Source: Streptomyces specialis
Lineage (GTDB): Bacteria; Actinomycetota; Actinomycetes; Streptomycetales; Streptomycetaceae
Direction of reading: 5' to 3'
NCBI RefSeq assembly: GCF_001493375.1
Contig: NZ_LN929895.1
Span: 1 to 64,000 of the forward strand
DNA: 64,000 nucleotides
In this document: one piece after another, positions 34,610 to 45,604 of the stretch
Numbering within the stretch: position 1 is the first letter of the stretch
Layout of the letters: every line of letters begins with the position of its first letter
Notes under the pieces: generated by a model
Databases searched by the model: none
Told to the model about the DNA's origin: nothing
What the model saw: the letters and a program-made list of their open reading frames with translations, nothing else
Program-made: the position numbers and the translations under genes

Positions 34610-34731
34610 GTAAGCCCCAGGTCACAAGTACGGCACGGGACCCAACCTCGCGACAGGACCGGGAACCGATTACGGTTCGGCCTCTGTCCCCCTCATTGTG
34701 TACGGGCGCCCGTATTCTCGTGGGGCTTACC
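34609..34731. promoter_or_regulatory. Palindrome and flanking inverted repeat before kinase 2
   Basis: A perfect 14-base palindrome TACGGGCGCCCGTA lies at 34701-34714, 41 bases before the kinase ATG. It is enclosed by an 11-base inverted repeat GGTAAGCCCCA/TGGGGCTTACC at 34609-34619 and 34721-34731. These could be an operator and a cruciform or attenuator structure. Confidence 0.65.
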
Positions 34732-34754
34732 GGAGCGAAGAGGAGTACGACAGC

Positions 34755-35652
34755 ATGAAACCGCTCGGGCCGACAGATCCCCAACGCGTGGGCCACTACA
34801 GGCTGCTGGGGAAATTGGGCGCCGGCGGAATGGGCAGTGTTTATCTCGCCCGCTCCGACCGCGGGCGCACAGTGGCCGTCAAGCTGGTCCAGCCGGAGCT
34901 CGCGGCACAGCCCGAGTTCCGCCGACGGTTCCAGCAGGAGGTCGAGGCCGCGCGCGCGGTCGGCGGCGACTGGACCGCGCCGGTCCTGGGCTGCGACACC
35001 GAGGCCGAGACGCCCTGGGTGGCCACGGGGTATGTCGCGGGACCCTCGCTGCACGAGGTCGTCGCCCAGACGTACGGCAGGCTGCCGGAACGCACCCTGC
35101 GCATCCTGGGGAACGGCCTGGTGCGGGCGCTGCGGGACATCCACGCCGCCGGGCTCGTGCACCGCGACCTCAAGCCGTCCAATGTGATGATCACCATCGA
35201 CGGGCCGCGCGTCATCGACTTCGGCATCGCCCGCGCCCTGGAGGGCAGCGGTGACGGCCTGACGCGGACCGGCGCGGCCGTGGGGTCGCCCGGGTTCATG
35301 TCGCCCGAGCAGTGCCGCGGCGAGGTGCTCACGGCGGCCAGCGACATCTTCTGCCTCGGCTCGGTGCTGACCTTCGCGGCCACCGGCCGGACGCCGTTCG
35401 GTGACGCCAACACGGCGATGACCGCGCTGATGCTGCGGATCGTGCAGGGCCAGCAGGACCTGACCGAGGTGCCGGACGGCATCCGCCCGCTGATCGAGCG
35501 CTGCCTCGCGCAGCACCCGGCCGACCGCCCCAGCCTGGACGAGCTGCTGGAGCTGACCTCGTCGCCCGACGACGACGAGGAGCCGTGGCTGCCCGGCGCG
35601 CTGATCGCCAAGCTGGGCCGGCACGCCGTCGAGCTGCTCGACTCCGAGGACC
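34755..35652 (+). CDS. Ser/Thr protein kinase 2, catalytic part (3' end lost)
   Basis: The catalytic domain of about 299 residues has LGAGGMGSVYLARSDRGRTV, VAVKLV, HRDLKPSNVMI, DFGIAR, GSPGFMSPEQ and the C-lobe Arg in RCLAQHPADRPSLDELL. It is a paralogue of the kinase at 32691. The frame runs into adapter sequence at 35653, right after LGRHAVELLDSEDP, so the natural C terminus is missing. The rest of the protein is most likely the Pro/Gly-rich, membrane and sensor part at 35746-36856, now out of frame. ATG 34755 was chosen for the conserved MKPLGPTDPQRVGHYRLLGK start. Confidence 0.92.
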
Positions 35653-35745
35653 CCGCCTCTTATACACATCTGACGCTGCCGACGAAGAGGATAGTGCAGA
35701 GATGGGTAGACACGGGACGAAGAGAAAGAACGACGGCGACCAAGC
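35653..35745. other. Embedded sequencing-adapter remnant (P5 read-through)
   Basis: This is the clearest adapter in the window: CCTCTTATACACATCTGACG through CTGCCGACGA matches exactly. It is followed by AGAGGATA, which I recognise as the reverse complement of Nextera index S503, then a degraded P5 tail. It fuses kinase 2 to a false peptide and shifts the frame. Confidence 0.98.
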
Positions 35746-36856
35746 AAACGGTTACGGCACGCCCCCGCCGCCCGGCGCGGGCGGCTACGGCTACCCGCAG
35801 GGGGCGCCCGGCACCCCGGCGTACGGCTATCCGCAGGCCGGTACGCCCGAGGTGGCCGGTCCGTACGGGCCCGGTTACCCCGGTGGTCCCGGCCCCGGTG
35901 GTCCTGGCGGCCCCGGCGGTCCCGGCAAGAAGAAGAACCTGGCCGCGATCATCGTCGCCGCGGTCGCCGTCCTGGCGATCGGCGCGGGCGTCGCGGTCTT
36001 CGCGCTCGGCGGCGACGACTCGGACGACAAGGCGGGCAGCGGCGGCACCACGGGCCAGCCCACCGACCAGCCCACCGACCAGCCGACGGACCAGCCGACC
36101 GATCAGCCCACCGATCAGCCGACGGACCAGCCCACCGACCAGCCCACGGACCAGCCGACCGACGACCCGCAGGTCGACCCGAACGCGACGGTCGGCAGCG
36201 AGTACATCGGCGCCTGGGAGGGCCCGGTCCTCGACGAGAACGGCGACGAGGTCGGCTACTACCAGCGCATCGAGATCGAGAGCGGTTACGGCGGCGACAC
36301 CGTCGCCACCCAGTGGACCGTGCTCAACAACCTCCTGTGCGAGGAGCAGGCCCAGCTCGTCTCCTCCTCCGACGGCCTGGCGCTCAGCGGCACCGGCATC
36401 ACCGGCGCCTATCCCGACGGCGCCACCTGCAACCCGTACACCTCGCAGACCCTGCGGATGAACGGCGGCTCGCTGTCGTGGGCCTCGGGCCCGTGGCACG
36501 CGGAACTGACGCCCGCCGAGATGCAGCCCGACTCGGACGGCATGCCGTACGACATCCACAGCCAGACGTACGAGGGCTCGGGCTACTCGATCGAGACCGA
36601 GACCACCAGCTACGCCGGCGTGCTCGCCCTCACGTGGTCCGACGGCTCCTGCACCTGGGAGTCCCCGATGATCTCCGGCGGCCTCCAGGCGTCGTCCATC
36701 CTCGTCGGGCCCGGCAGCGTGACGTCCGGGAGCTGCGACCCGCTGCCCTCCTACGTCATGGAGTGGGAGCCGGCCGAAGACAAGGCCGAGACCATCACCT
36801 TCACGCCGTACGCCGGCGACGGTGAATCGTTCACGGTGAACCGCCAGGTCCCCTGA
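35746..36856 (+). CDS. Membrane and sensor part of kinase 2 (5' end lost)
   Basis: In order this segment has a Gly/Pro/Tyr-rich linker (TPPPPGAGGYGYPQGAPG, then several PGGPG units) and a Lys cluster (GKKKN). One membrane segment follows (AAIIVAAVAVLAIGAGVAVF), then nine tandem PTD(Q/D) units. Last is an extracytoplasmic domain opening YIGAWEGPVLDENGDEVGYY. The domain is homologous to the protein at 33749-34609. In Streptomyces such parts are usually fused to a kinase, and the kinase truncated at 35652 is the evident owner. The nominal 5' end is an adapter, so no start codon can be given. Confidence 0.75.
36059..36168 (+). repeat. 12-base tandem repeat coding PTDQ units
   Basis: Nine consecutive units of a 12-base repeat encode Pro-Thr-Asp-Gln, with synonymous variation and the last unit PTDD. 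It forms an extracytoplasmic stalk between membrane segment and sensor domain. Copy number is likely to vary between strains and to be misassembled. Confidence 0.9.
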
Positions 36857-36871
36857 CCAGGGACGGCGGCG

Positions 36872-36920
36872 AGAACGGCCGAGGGCGGGTCCGGTGCGCC
36901 GGATCCGCCCTCGGCCGTTC
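36872..36920. terminator. Bidirectional terminator, kinase 2 and purA
   Basis: A 22-base stem beginning GAACGGCCGAGGGCGG, with one mismatch and a 5-base loop, lies between the convergent kinase/sensor gene and purA, four bases from the purA stop. Confidence 0.88.
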
Positions 36921-36924
36921 CCCG

Positions 36925-39135
<2,211 letters not shown>

Positions 39136-39145
<10 letters not shown>

Positions 39146-39621
39146 GGGCGGCCGGAGACTGCGGCGCGGTGCTCGCGCCAGCGCTCCAGGATGCCGTGCA
39201 GCTCGGACAGCAGGAACTCCATGAACTCCTCGGTCTCCGCCACCCGCCGGCCCGCCGTGCTGGCCGGGCCGACGACGTCGATGCCCGCGCGCATGGTGGA
39301 CCCCCACCGCCGCAGCACGGCGTCCCGGTTGGCGATCGACTCGTGCCAGGCGTTGGGGAGCAGCCGGTAGCGCTCGCGCCGGGAGCCGGGCTCGCGCTCC
39401 CGGGTGACCAGATGGACCTGCGCCAGATACCGCACGGCCCCGGAGATCGCGGCGGGCGAGATGCGCAACCGCTCGGCCAGCTCGGCGGAGCTGAGCGCGG
39501 CCTCGTCCGACACCAGCAGGCAGGCGAAGACCCGGGAGGCCATGCGCTGCATCCCCGCCTCGGTGAGATCGGCGGCGAAGCGCTCGACGAACGCGGCCAT
39601 CGGCTCGGTGTACTTCGGCAC
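39136..39621 (-). CDS. GbsR/MarR-type regulator of the ABC exporter
   Basis: This 161-residue winged-helix regulator has AFVERFAADLTEAGMQRMAS, then AELAERLRISPAAISGAVRY, the recognition helix, and the wing REREPGSRRERYRLL. GbsR-like proteins of this kind sit divergent to drug-type ABC transporters in Streptomyces and repress them. The GTG at 39621 is preferred to an ATG at 39675 because GGGAGGATGAC stands just before it. An AT-rich palindrome in the shared promoter (39679-39697) is its likely operator. The gene ends inside a tandem repeat. Confidence 0.88.
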
Positions 39622-39678
39622 GTCATCCTCCCACCCGGCATCTTCCCATCTCCGCCGCCGGACCTCCGCTTCCATATA

Positions 39679-39697
39679 TTCACAAGTTTATGAACTT
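39679..39697. promoter_or_regulatory. Operator-like palindrome in the ABC promoter
   Basis: AAGTTTATGAACTT (39684-39697) is a palindrome with 5-base arms, nested in TTCA-N8-TGAA starting at 39679. It is the only strongly AT-rich patch here and lies 17 bases before the ATPase start. Confidence 0.75.
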
Positions 39698-39714
39698 ACA
39701 GTAGATTCGGAAGC

Positions 39715-40653
39715 ATGACCAAGGCAAGCAACGCCATCACCGTCTCGGGCCTGGTGAAGACCTTCGGCAGGACCCGAGCCCTCGACGGCCTGGACCTTGA
39801 GGTGCGGACCGGCGAGGTGCACGGCTTCCTCGGGCCCAACGGCGCCGGGAAGTCGACCACCATCCGCGTGCTGCTCGGCCTGCTGCGGGCCGACTCCGGC
39901 ACCGCCCGGCTCCTCGGCGGGGACCCCTGGTCGGACGCCGTCGAGCTGCACCGGCGGCTCGCGTACGTGCCCGGCGACGTCGAGCTGTGGCCCAACCTCA
40001 CCGGCGGCGAGGCCATCGACCTGTTCGCCCGGCTGCGCGGCGGCCTGGACCGGCGGCGCCGGGACGACCTCCTGGAACGCTTCGCCCTCGACCCGGGCAA
40101 GAAGGGCCGCACCTACTCCAAGGGCAACCGGCAGAAGGTCGCCCTGGTGGCCGCCCTCGCCTCCCACGCCGAGCTGCTCCTCCTCGACGAGCCGACGGCC
40201 GGGCTCGACCCGCTGATGGAGGTCGTCTTCCAGGACGTCGTCGGGGAGGCCAAGGCCGCCGGCAAGACGGTGCTGCTCTCCAGCCACATCCTGGCCCAGG
40301 TCGAGAAGCTGGCCGACCGCGTCAGCATCATCCGGCTCGGCAGGATCGTGCAGTCCGGGACGCTCGGCGAGATGCGCCACCTGACCAGGACCACCATCGA
40401 GGCCGAGACCAAGGAGCCCGCCACCGGCCTGGACGGGCTGCCCGGCGTCCACGACCTGCGCGCCGACGACGGCAAGGTCCGTTTCACCGTGGACGGCGCC
40501 CACCTCGACGGCGCCGTCCGGCGGCTCGCCGGCTTCGGCCTGACCAGCCTCGTCAGCCACCCGCCGACGCTGGAGGAGCTGATGCTGCGCCACTACGGCG
40601 ACGAACTCGACGCCCTGGAGGGCGACCACCGGCGCGCGGGAGCGGAGCGATGA
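39715..40653 (+). CDS. ABC transporter ATP-binding protein
   Basis: This 312-residue ABC ATPase has Walker [11 protein letters not shown] near residue 43, a divergent signature [15 protein letters not shown], Walker [15 protein letters not shown] and switch His in LLSSHIL. The C-terminal extension is of the drug/antibiotic exporter (DrrA-like) type. It powers the permease that follows, sharing an ATGA overlap. ATG 39715 follows GGAAG. Expression is probably controlled by the divergent GbsR/MarR protein. Confidence 0.95.
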   Translation: MTKASNAITVSGLVKTFGRTRALDGLDLEVRTGEVHGFLGPNGAGKSTTIRVLLGLLRADSGTARLLGGDPWSDAVELHRRLAYVPGDVELWPNLTGGEAIDLFARLRGGLDRRRRDDLLERFALDPGKKGRTYSKGNRQKVALVAALASHAELLLLDEPTAGLDPLMEVVFQDVVGEAKAAGKTVLLSSHILAQVEKLADRVSIIRLGRIVQSGTLGEMRHLTRTTIEAETKEPATGLDGLPGVHDLRADDGKVRFTVDGAHLDGAVRRLAGFGLTSLVSHPPTLEELMLRHYGDELDALEGDHRRAGAER

Positions 40654-42308
40654 CGGCCGCGAGCGCCGCCACCGCCGCCGGAAGCGGCAGCCGCGCCGGA
40701 CGGCACGGCGGCGCGCTGACCGGCACGGGCGCGCTCATCCGGTTCGGGCTGCGCCGGGACCGCGTCCGGCTGCCCGTCTGGATCGCCGCCCTGCTGTTCG
40801 GCACGGTCTCCTCCGTCTCCAGCTTCGAGTCGCAGTACACCACCGCCGAGGACCGGGCCTCGCTCGCCGAGACGCTCAACGGGCCGGCCGGCCTGGCCAT
40901 GTCCGGGCCCGAGCACTACCTCGGCGGCGACTACGGCTACGGCGCGATGACCGGCCACCAGCTCCTCGGCTTCTTCGGCATCATGATCGGGCTGATGAGC
41001 GTCCTCACCGTCGTCCGGCACACCAGGACCGAGGAGGAGACCGGCCGCGCCGAGCTGCTGCGCTCCCACGTGGTCGGCCGCCACGCCCACCTGACCGCCG
41101 CGCTCACCCTCGCCGTCGCCGCCGACCTCCTCCTCGGACTGCTGCTGGCGGGCGCGCTGGCCGGGACGGGCCTGGCCGGCGTCACCGCCTCCGGGTCCCT
41201 GCTGTACGGCGCGGCCAGCGCCGCCATCGGCGTCACCTTCGCCGCCGTCGCGGCCGTCACGGCGCAGATCACGCCGTTCTCGCGGGGCGCCTCCGGCCTG
41301 GCCCTGGCCGCCATCGGCGCGGCGTACGCGCTGCGGGCCGTGGGCGACGTGGGGACCGGCGCGTTCTCCTGGCTCTCGCCGATCGGCTGGGCGCAGCGCA
41401 CCTACGTCTACGTGGACGACCGCTGGTGGCCGCTGCTGCTCAACGTCGCGCTGACCGCCGTCTGCTCCGCCGCCGCCTACGGGCTCAGCACCCGCCGCGA
41501 CGTCGGTGCCGGGCTCAGGCCGCCGCGCCCCGGCCGGCCGTCGGCCTCCGCCGCGCTCACCCGCCCGGTCGGCTTCGCGCTCCGGCTGCACCGGGGCGTG
41601 CTGACCGGGTTCGCCGCCGGGGCGCTGCTGTTCAGTCTCATGTACGGCTCGATCCTGGGCGACGCGGAGGAGCTGCTGGAGGACAACGACACGCTGCGCG
41701 AGAGCGTGGCCGCGCTCGGCGGCGACATCGTCGAGTCGTTCGCCTCCGTGATCATGAGCATCCTGGCCATCGTCGCCGCCTCGTACGTGGTGATGGCCGC
41801 GCTCCGGCCGCGCGCCGAGGAGAGCGCCGGGCGGGCCGAACCGCTGCTCGCCACCGGGCTCTCCCGCGTCCGGTGGGCCGGCAGCCATCTGGTGGTCGCG
41901 CTGACCGGCGGCACGCTGATCATGCTGGCCGCCGGGCTCGGCTTCGGGCTCTCCGGCGCGGCCTCCGCCGACGACGGCGATCTGGTGATGAAGCTGACCG
42001 GCGCCTCCCTGGCCTACGCGCCCGCGCTGTGGGTCACGGGCGGGGTGGCGGTGGCGCTCTTCGGCTGGTTCCCGCGCGCCTCGGCGGCTGCGTGGATCGT
42101 TCCGGCGTACGCGTTCGTCGTGGTCTACCTCGGCGAGCTGACCGACATGCCGGACGCGCTGAGCAACCTCTCCCCGATCGGCCATGTGCCGCAGGTGCCC
42201 GCCGCCGGTCTGGAGTGGACGCCGCTGCTGGTGCTGACCGCGCTGGCCGCGGCCCTGATCGCCTGCGGGCTGGCGGGCTTCCGGCGGCGTGACCTGGAGT
42301 CGAAGTGA
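40650..42308 (+). CDS. ABC transporter permease (two-repeat exporter type)
   Basis: This 552-residue membrane protein is a tandem of two six-helix-like halves: [17 protein letters not shown] opens the first, and [20 protein letters not shown] the second. It is typical of polyketide/drug exporters of Streptomyces. [19 protein letters not shown] and [20 protein letters not shown] are the matching cytoplasmic loops. It overlaps the ATPase gene by four bases, and a hairpin at 42341-42377 ends the operon. The substrate is unknown. Confidence 0.92.
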   Translation: MTAASAATAAGSGSRAGRHGGALTGTGALIRFGLRRDRVRLPVWIAALLFGTVSSVSSFESQYTTAEDRASLAETLNGPAGLAMSGPEHYLGGDYGYGAMTGHQLLGFFGIMIGLMSVLTVVRHTRTEEETGRAELLRSHVVGRHAHLTAALTLAVAADLLLGLLLAGALAGTGLAGVTASGSLLYGAASAAIGVTFAAVAAVTAQITPFSRGASGLALAAIGAAYALRAVGDVGTGAFSWLSPIGWAQRTYVYVDDRWWPLLLNVALTAVCSAAAYGLSTRRDVGAGLRPPRPGRPSASAALTRPVGFALRLHRGVLTGFAAGALLFSLMYGSILGDAEELLEDNDTLRESVAALGGDIVESFASVIMSILAIVAASYVVMAALRPRAEESAGRAEPLLATGLSRVRWAGSHLVVALTGGTLIMLAAGLGFGLSGAASADDGDLVMKLTGASLAYAPALWVTGGVAVALFGWFPRASAAAWIVPAYAFVVVYLGELTDMPDALSNLSPIGHVPQVPAAGLEWTPLLVLTALAAALIACGLAGFRRRDLESK

Positions 42309-42340
42309 CGGGCGCGGCCCGGAGCTGAACGCGCGTCAGC

Positions 42341-42377
42341 CGGCCCGGCCCCCGCCTTCCCGCGGGCGGCCGGGCCG
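42341..42377 (+). terminator. Terminator of the ABC exporter operon
   Basis: The 15-base arms CGGCCCGGCCCCCGC and GCGGGCGGCCGGGCCG have one extra base on the right and a 6-base loop. They lie 32 bases after the permease stop. Confidence 0.75.
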
Positions 42378-42512
42378 TCGCGTTGCCCCGATGGAGCAGC
42401 GCGCCACCCGCTGGGACGCACTCCGGTCGCGGATCCGATAACGGGCTGTTCGCATAGGTGACAACCCGTCACGCCACCTCGCGTGCGGCAGACGACCGGA
42501 GGTCACCCGTCC

Positions 42513-43097
42513 ATGAAGTCCCTGCACCCCCGAGCCAGCCGGCTGGCCGCAGCCGCCGCCACCGCCGTGATCGCCCTCGGCATCGGCGCCCCCGTGGCCG
42601 CCGGCCTCGGCACGCCCGCCACGCTCGTCGACGACGGGGCCAACCCCGTTCAGACCACCACCAGCCCCCCCCCCGCCCCCGCGCCCCTCACCATCTCGCC
42701 CAGCTCCGGCGGCGCCAACCCCGCCGTCACCGTCAGGTCGAGCTGCGCGCCGAGCGGCCCGGCCACCTCGGACGCGTTCCAGCAGAGCATCACGCTCCAG
42801 CAGAGCGGCAACCAGTGGGTCGGCACCGGCCGCATCAGGACCAGCGGTCTCACGGTCGGCCGGACCTACACCGTCACCGTCCGCTGCACCGACGGCGTGA
42901 CGCTGAGCACGTCGTTCACGTACACCTCGACCACGCCCTCCGGCGGCGCCTCGGCCGGGTTCGGCGGCGCGGCCGGCGGCGCGGGCGGCGCGAGCACGGC
43001 GGCGACCATGCTGGCCGTCGGCGGCGGACTCGCCATCGCCGGAACGGTCGGCTACGCCTTCTTCAACCGGCGCCGCCGCGTCGGCAGCCACTACTGA
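42513..43097 (+). CDS. Secreted protein with C-terminal membrane anchor
   Basis: This 194-residue protein has a signal peptide (residues 1-31, RASRLAAAAATAVIALGIG), a Thr/Pro-rich spacer, and a small beta domain with two cysteines (VRSSCAPSG and TVRCTDG). Then come a Gly/Ala linker, a hydrophobic segment (MLAVGGGLAIAGTVGYAFF) and the basic tail NRRRRVGSHY. The tail looks like a sortase-sorting signal, but no LPxTG or LAxTG motif is present. It lies 11 bases before the class F sortase gene, so the two are probably partners in the cell envelope. GGAGG precedes the ATG. Confidence 0.8.
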   Translation: MKSLHPRASRLAAAAATAVIALGIGAPVAAGLGTPATLVDDGANPVQTTTSPPPAPAPLTISPSSGGANPAVTVRSSCAPSGPATSDAFQQSITLQQSGNQWVGTGRIRTSGLTVGRTYTVTVRCTDGVTLSTSFTYTSTTPSGGASAGFGGAAGGAGGASTAATMLAVGGGLAIAGTVGYAFFNRRRRVGSHY

Positions 43098-43108
43098 GAG
43101 AGGCGGGC

Positions 43109-45042
43109 GTGCCCAAGATCCCGTGGCTCCGGCGGCTGAGGCGGCCCAAGGGCTCCGAACGGCCCGCGCGGGTCAAGACGCCCAAGGCGCCCAAGGCCCC
43201 GAAGGAACCGAGGACGCCGAAGGCACCGAAGGTGTCCAAGCCGCCGAGGACCAAGGGAGTCGAGGCCAAGGCACCGAAGCCGCCGAAGGCACCCAGGATG
43301 CCCCGGGCGCCGAAGACGCCCACGGCGCCCGGGGCGCCGCGGGCCGGAAGGCCGCGGCGATCCGGGCCGCTGGGCCGCGCCGAGCGGATCCCGGGCGCCG
43401 GGCAGCCCGGACGCGGCAAGCACCGGAAGCGTTCCAGGAGCCCCGGGAAGCCCAGGAGCCTCACCGGGCTGAAGGTGCTGAACGCGCCGAAGGAGCCGAA
43501 GAGCGCGAAGGGGCCGAAGGGCCCCCGGCGGGCCGAACGGGCCAAGCGGCCCGCCCGTCCCCGCCGCGCCGGATGGCGGCCGTGGCCGGGGCGGCCCCGG
43601 CGGCAGGAACGGCTGCGCCGGCCCAGGCCGGTCAAGCCGCGCGCGCGGCTGCGGCCGGTCCTGCGGCGGCAGGCCGGGCGCCTGCGCGTCCTGGTCAGGC
43701 CCCTGCACCGGCTCGGCGAGTGGTACCGGCGGACCGTGCCCCTGCTGGGGGCCAGGTGCCGGGCCCGCGCCGGACGGGCCGCCGCCACCCTCCGGGCCGC
43801 CGCGCGGCTCGGCCCGGCACCGGCACGGCCCCCGGCGCCGACGGACACCCCCGACACCGGCACCACCCGGGCCGCACCCGATCCTGGCTCCTATAGCCAT
43901 CTGGCGCCGCCGACGTCACGGGTAGCGCATCTGCGGTGTGGCGCGTCAGTTCCAACCTACGTCCACAAGAGGCAGTACGAAGCTGTGCTACGCGCACCTC
44001 GGGAAAAGACGGCATACGATATTCCTGCCTGTCTCGTGGGCGCGGAGATGTGTAAAAGAGCCGGACCCGGGCCGCACCCGATCCCCCCGCTCCCGGCCAA
44101 GCCGCTCCCACCGCTCCCGCTCCCGGTGCCGGGGAGCCGCGCCGGCCGGCCGCGCCCAGCCGGGCCGGCCGGCTCGTCGGCCGGCTCCTCCGGGTCGTCG
44201 GGCTCGGCAGACGCCGCCGCAGACCGTCCCGTCCGCCCCGCCCCGTCGTCCGCCCGTCCGCGCAGACCCGGCAGCAGCGGCTGGCGATCCGCTGCCGCCG
44301 CCTGGAGACGCTGGCCGCGACCAGCGCCGTCACGGTGGGCCTGCTCGCCGGAATCCTCGGTCCCGACCCCGACGACGGCGTCCGGGAGGCCCGCGCCTCC
44401 AGCAGCATCGCGGAAGGCGTCTCCCGCCCCGGCGCGGTCGACGCGCCCGGCGCCGCACCCGACGCGGGCTCCACGGCCGACCTCGACCAGTCGCTGACGG
44501 GCGAACCCTCCTCCGTGGTGGCCCCGCCGCTGATGCGATCCGCCCCGACCCGGGTCCGTATCCCGCAACTGGCCACCGACGTCGAGGTCTTCGGCGCCGA
44601 TCTGGCACCCGACGGGGCACCGCCCTCGCCGTCCGTCGAGGACGCGATGCGCGCCGCCTGGTACGCGGGCGGAGTGGCCCCCGGCGAACGGGGCGCCGCC
44701 ATCCTCGTCGGACACCTGGACACCTACGACGGCCCGGCCGCCTTCGCGGGGCTCGGTTCGCTGCGTCCCGGCGAGAACATCGAGATCGACCGGGCGGACG
44801 GCACCACGGCCGTCTTCACCGTCGACTCGGTGGAGCAGTACCCGAAGACCGACTTCCCCGACGAGCGGGTCTACGGCTCGGTCGACACTCCGCAACTCCG
44901 GCTGATCACCTGCGGCGGCCGGTGGACCCAGGACGGCGGCTACGACTCCAACATCGTCGCCTACGCCCGGCTCACCGGATCCAGCAGCGGCTCCGGCGGC
45001 CAGCCCCAGGGCTCCGGCGGCCCGGGAACGACCGGCCCCTAG
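43109..45042 (+). CDS. Class F sortase with very long basic N-terminal tail
   Basis: Removing the 200-base artefact (43885-44084) yields one frame of 577 residues. In order: about 330 cytoplasmic residues rich in Pro, Lys and Arg (repeats such as KTPKAPKAPKEPRTPKAPK, later RRRRRPSRPPRP), one membrane segment near residue 340 (AATSAVTVGLLAGIL), a linker, and a class F sortase domain. The domain has VRIPQLATDVEVFG, the catalytic His in LVGHLDTYDG, and Cys in RLITCGGRW. Class F sortases are normally about 200-300 residues. The GTG at 43109 follows AGAGAGG. The upstream secreted protein may be a partner. As assembled, the frame is broken. Confidence 0.85.
43884..44064. other. Embedded adapter remnants (P5 read-through plus P7) inside the sortase gene
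   Basis: Bases 43884-43953 follow the P5 arm read-through without gaps. Bases 43999-44064 follow the P7 arm forward (AAGACGGCATACGA, index-like TCCTGCCT, GTCTCGTGGGCGCGGAGATG). A perfect 20-base duplication (43865-43884 and 44065-44084) flanks the block, and collapsing it removes 200 bases and restores the reading frame. Confidence 0.98.
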
Positions 45043-45082
45043 CGAGACCCGGTGGGCCCGGCGCACGGGGCCGGGCACGCGA

Positions 45083-45110
45083 AAGGCGCCCCGCGCGTGC
45101 GGGGCGCCTT
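45083..45110. terminator. Bidirectional terminator, sortase and DUF3151
   Basis: The 12-base perfect stem AAGGCGCCCCGC/GCGGGGCGCCTT with loop GCGT lies between two convergent genes. Confidence 0.88.
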
Positions 45111-45132
45111 CCGCCGTCCGGTGCCCGGATGC

Positions 45133-45546
45133 TCAGGACAGCGTGTCGGCGGCGGTGGGCGAGCTGTCCCGCAGGAACTGGGAGCAGCGCTCGTACTCCT
45201 CCTGCTCGCCGATGGCCTGAGCGGCACGGGCCAGGGCGTGCAGGGCGCGCAGGAAGCCGCGGTTGGGTTCGTGCTCGAACGGGATCGGCCCCTGGCCGCG
45301 CCAGCCGCTGCGCCGCAGCGCGTCCAGACCCCGGTGGTAGCCCGTGCGGGCGAAGGCGTAGGACTCGACGGTCCGGCCCTCCGCGAACGCGTCGTCCGCG
45401 AGCTGCGCCCAGGCCAGGCTCGACGCCGGGTACTTCGCCGCGACCTCGCCGGGAGCCGTGCCGGCCGCCAGCAGCTCGCGGGGTTCGGGATCGTCGGGCA
45501 GGTGGGTCGGGGGCGGACCCCCGAGGAGGTTCTCGTGAATGGCCAT
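45133..45546 (-). CDS. DUF3151 protein
   Basis: This 137-residue helical protein is conserved next to fba in actinobacteria and has unknown function. The family signature opens HENLLGGPPPTHLPDDP, continues AAKYPASSLAWAQLADDAFA, and has YAFARTGYHRGLDALRRSGW with GQGPIPFEHEPNRGFLRAL. It resembles a TPR-like helical repeat. The ATG at 45546 begins MAIHENLL. It starts 58 bases after the fba stop and may be cotranscribed with it. Confidence 0.9.
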   Translation of the reverse strand: MAIHENLLGGPPPTHLPDDPEPRELLAAGTAPGEVAAKYPASSLAWAQLADDAFAEGRTVESYAFARTGYHRGLDALRRSGWRGQGPIPFEHEPNRGFLRALHALARAAQAIGEQEEYERCSQFLRDSSPTAADTLS

Positions 45547-45604
45547 GGTGTCCAGTCTGCCGTTTCTCCCCCGGTTGCGGCCCGGTCGTCCCCGGGCGCG
45601 GGCG

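Noticed and set aside
35585..35745. In-frame start of the sensor protein within or before the adapter
   Set aside because: The ATG at 35701 lies in the degraded P5 tail. No real start codon is visible, and the part is better read as the C-terminal half of kinase 2.
36059..36168. Possible CRISPR-like repeat array
   Set aside because: The units are 12 bases with no spacers, in frame, and code for a PTDQ protein stalk.
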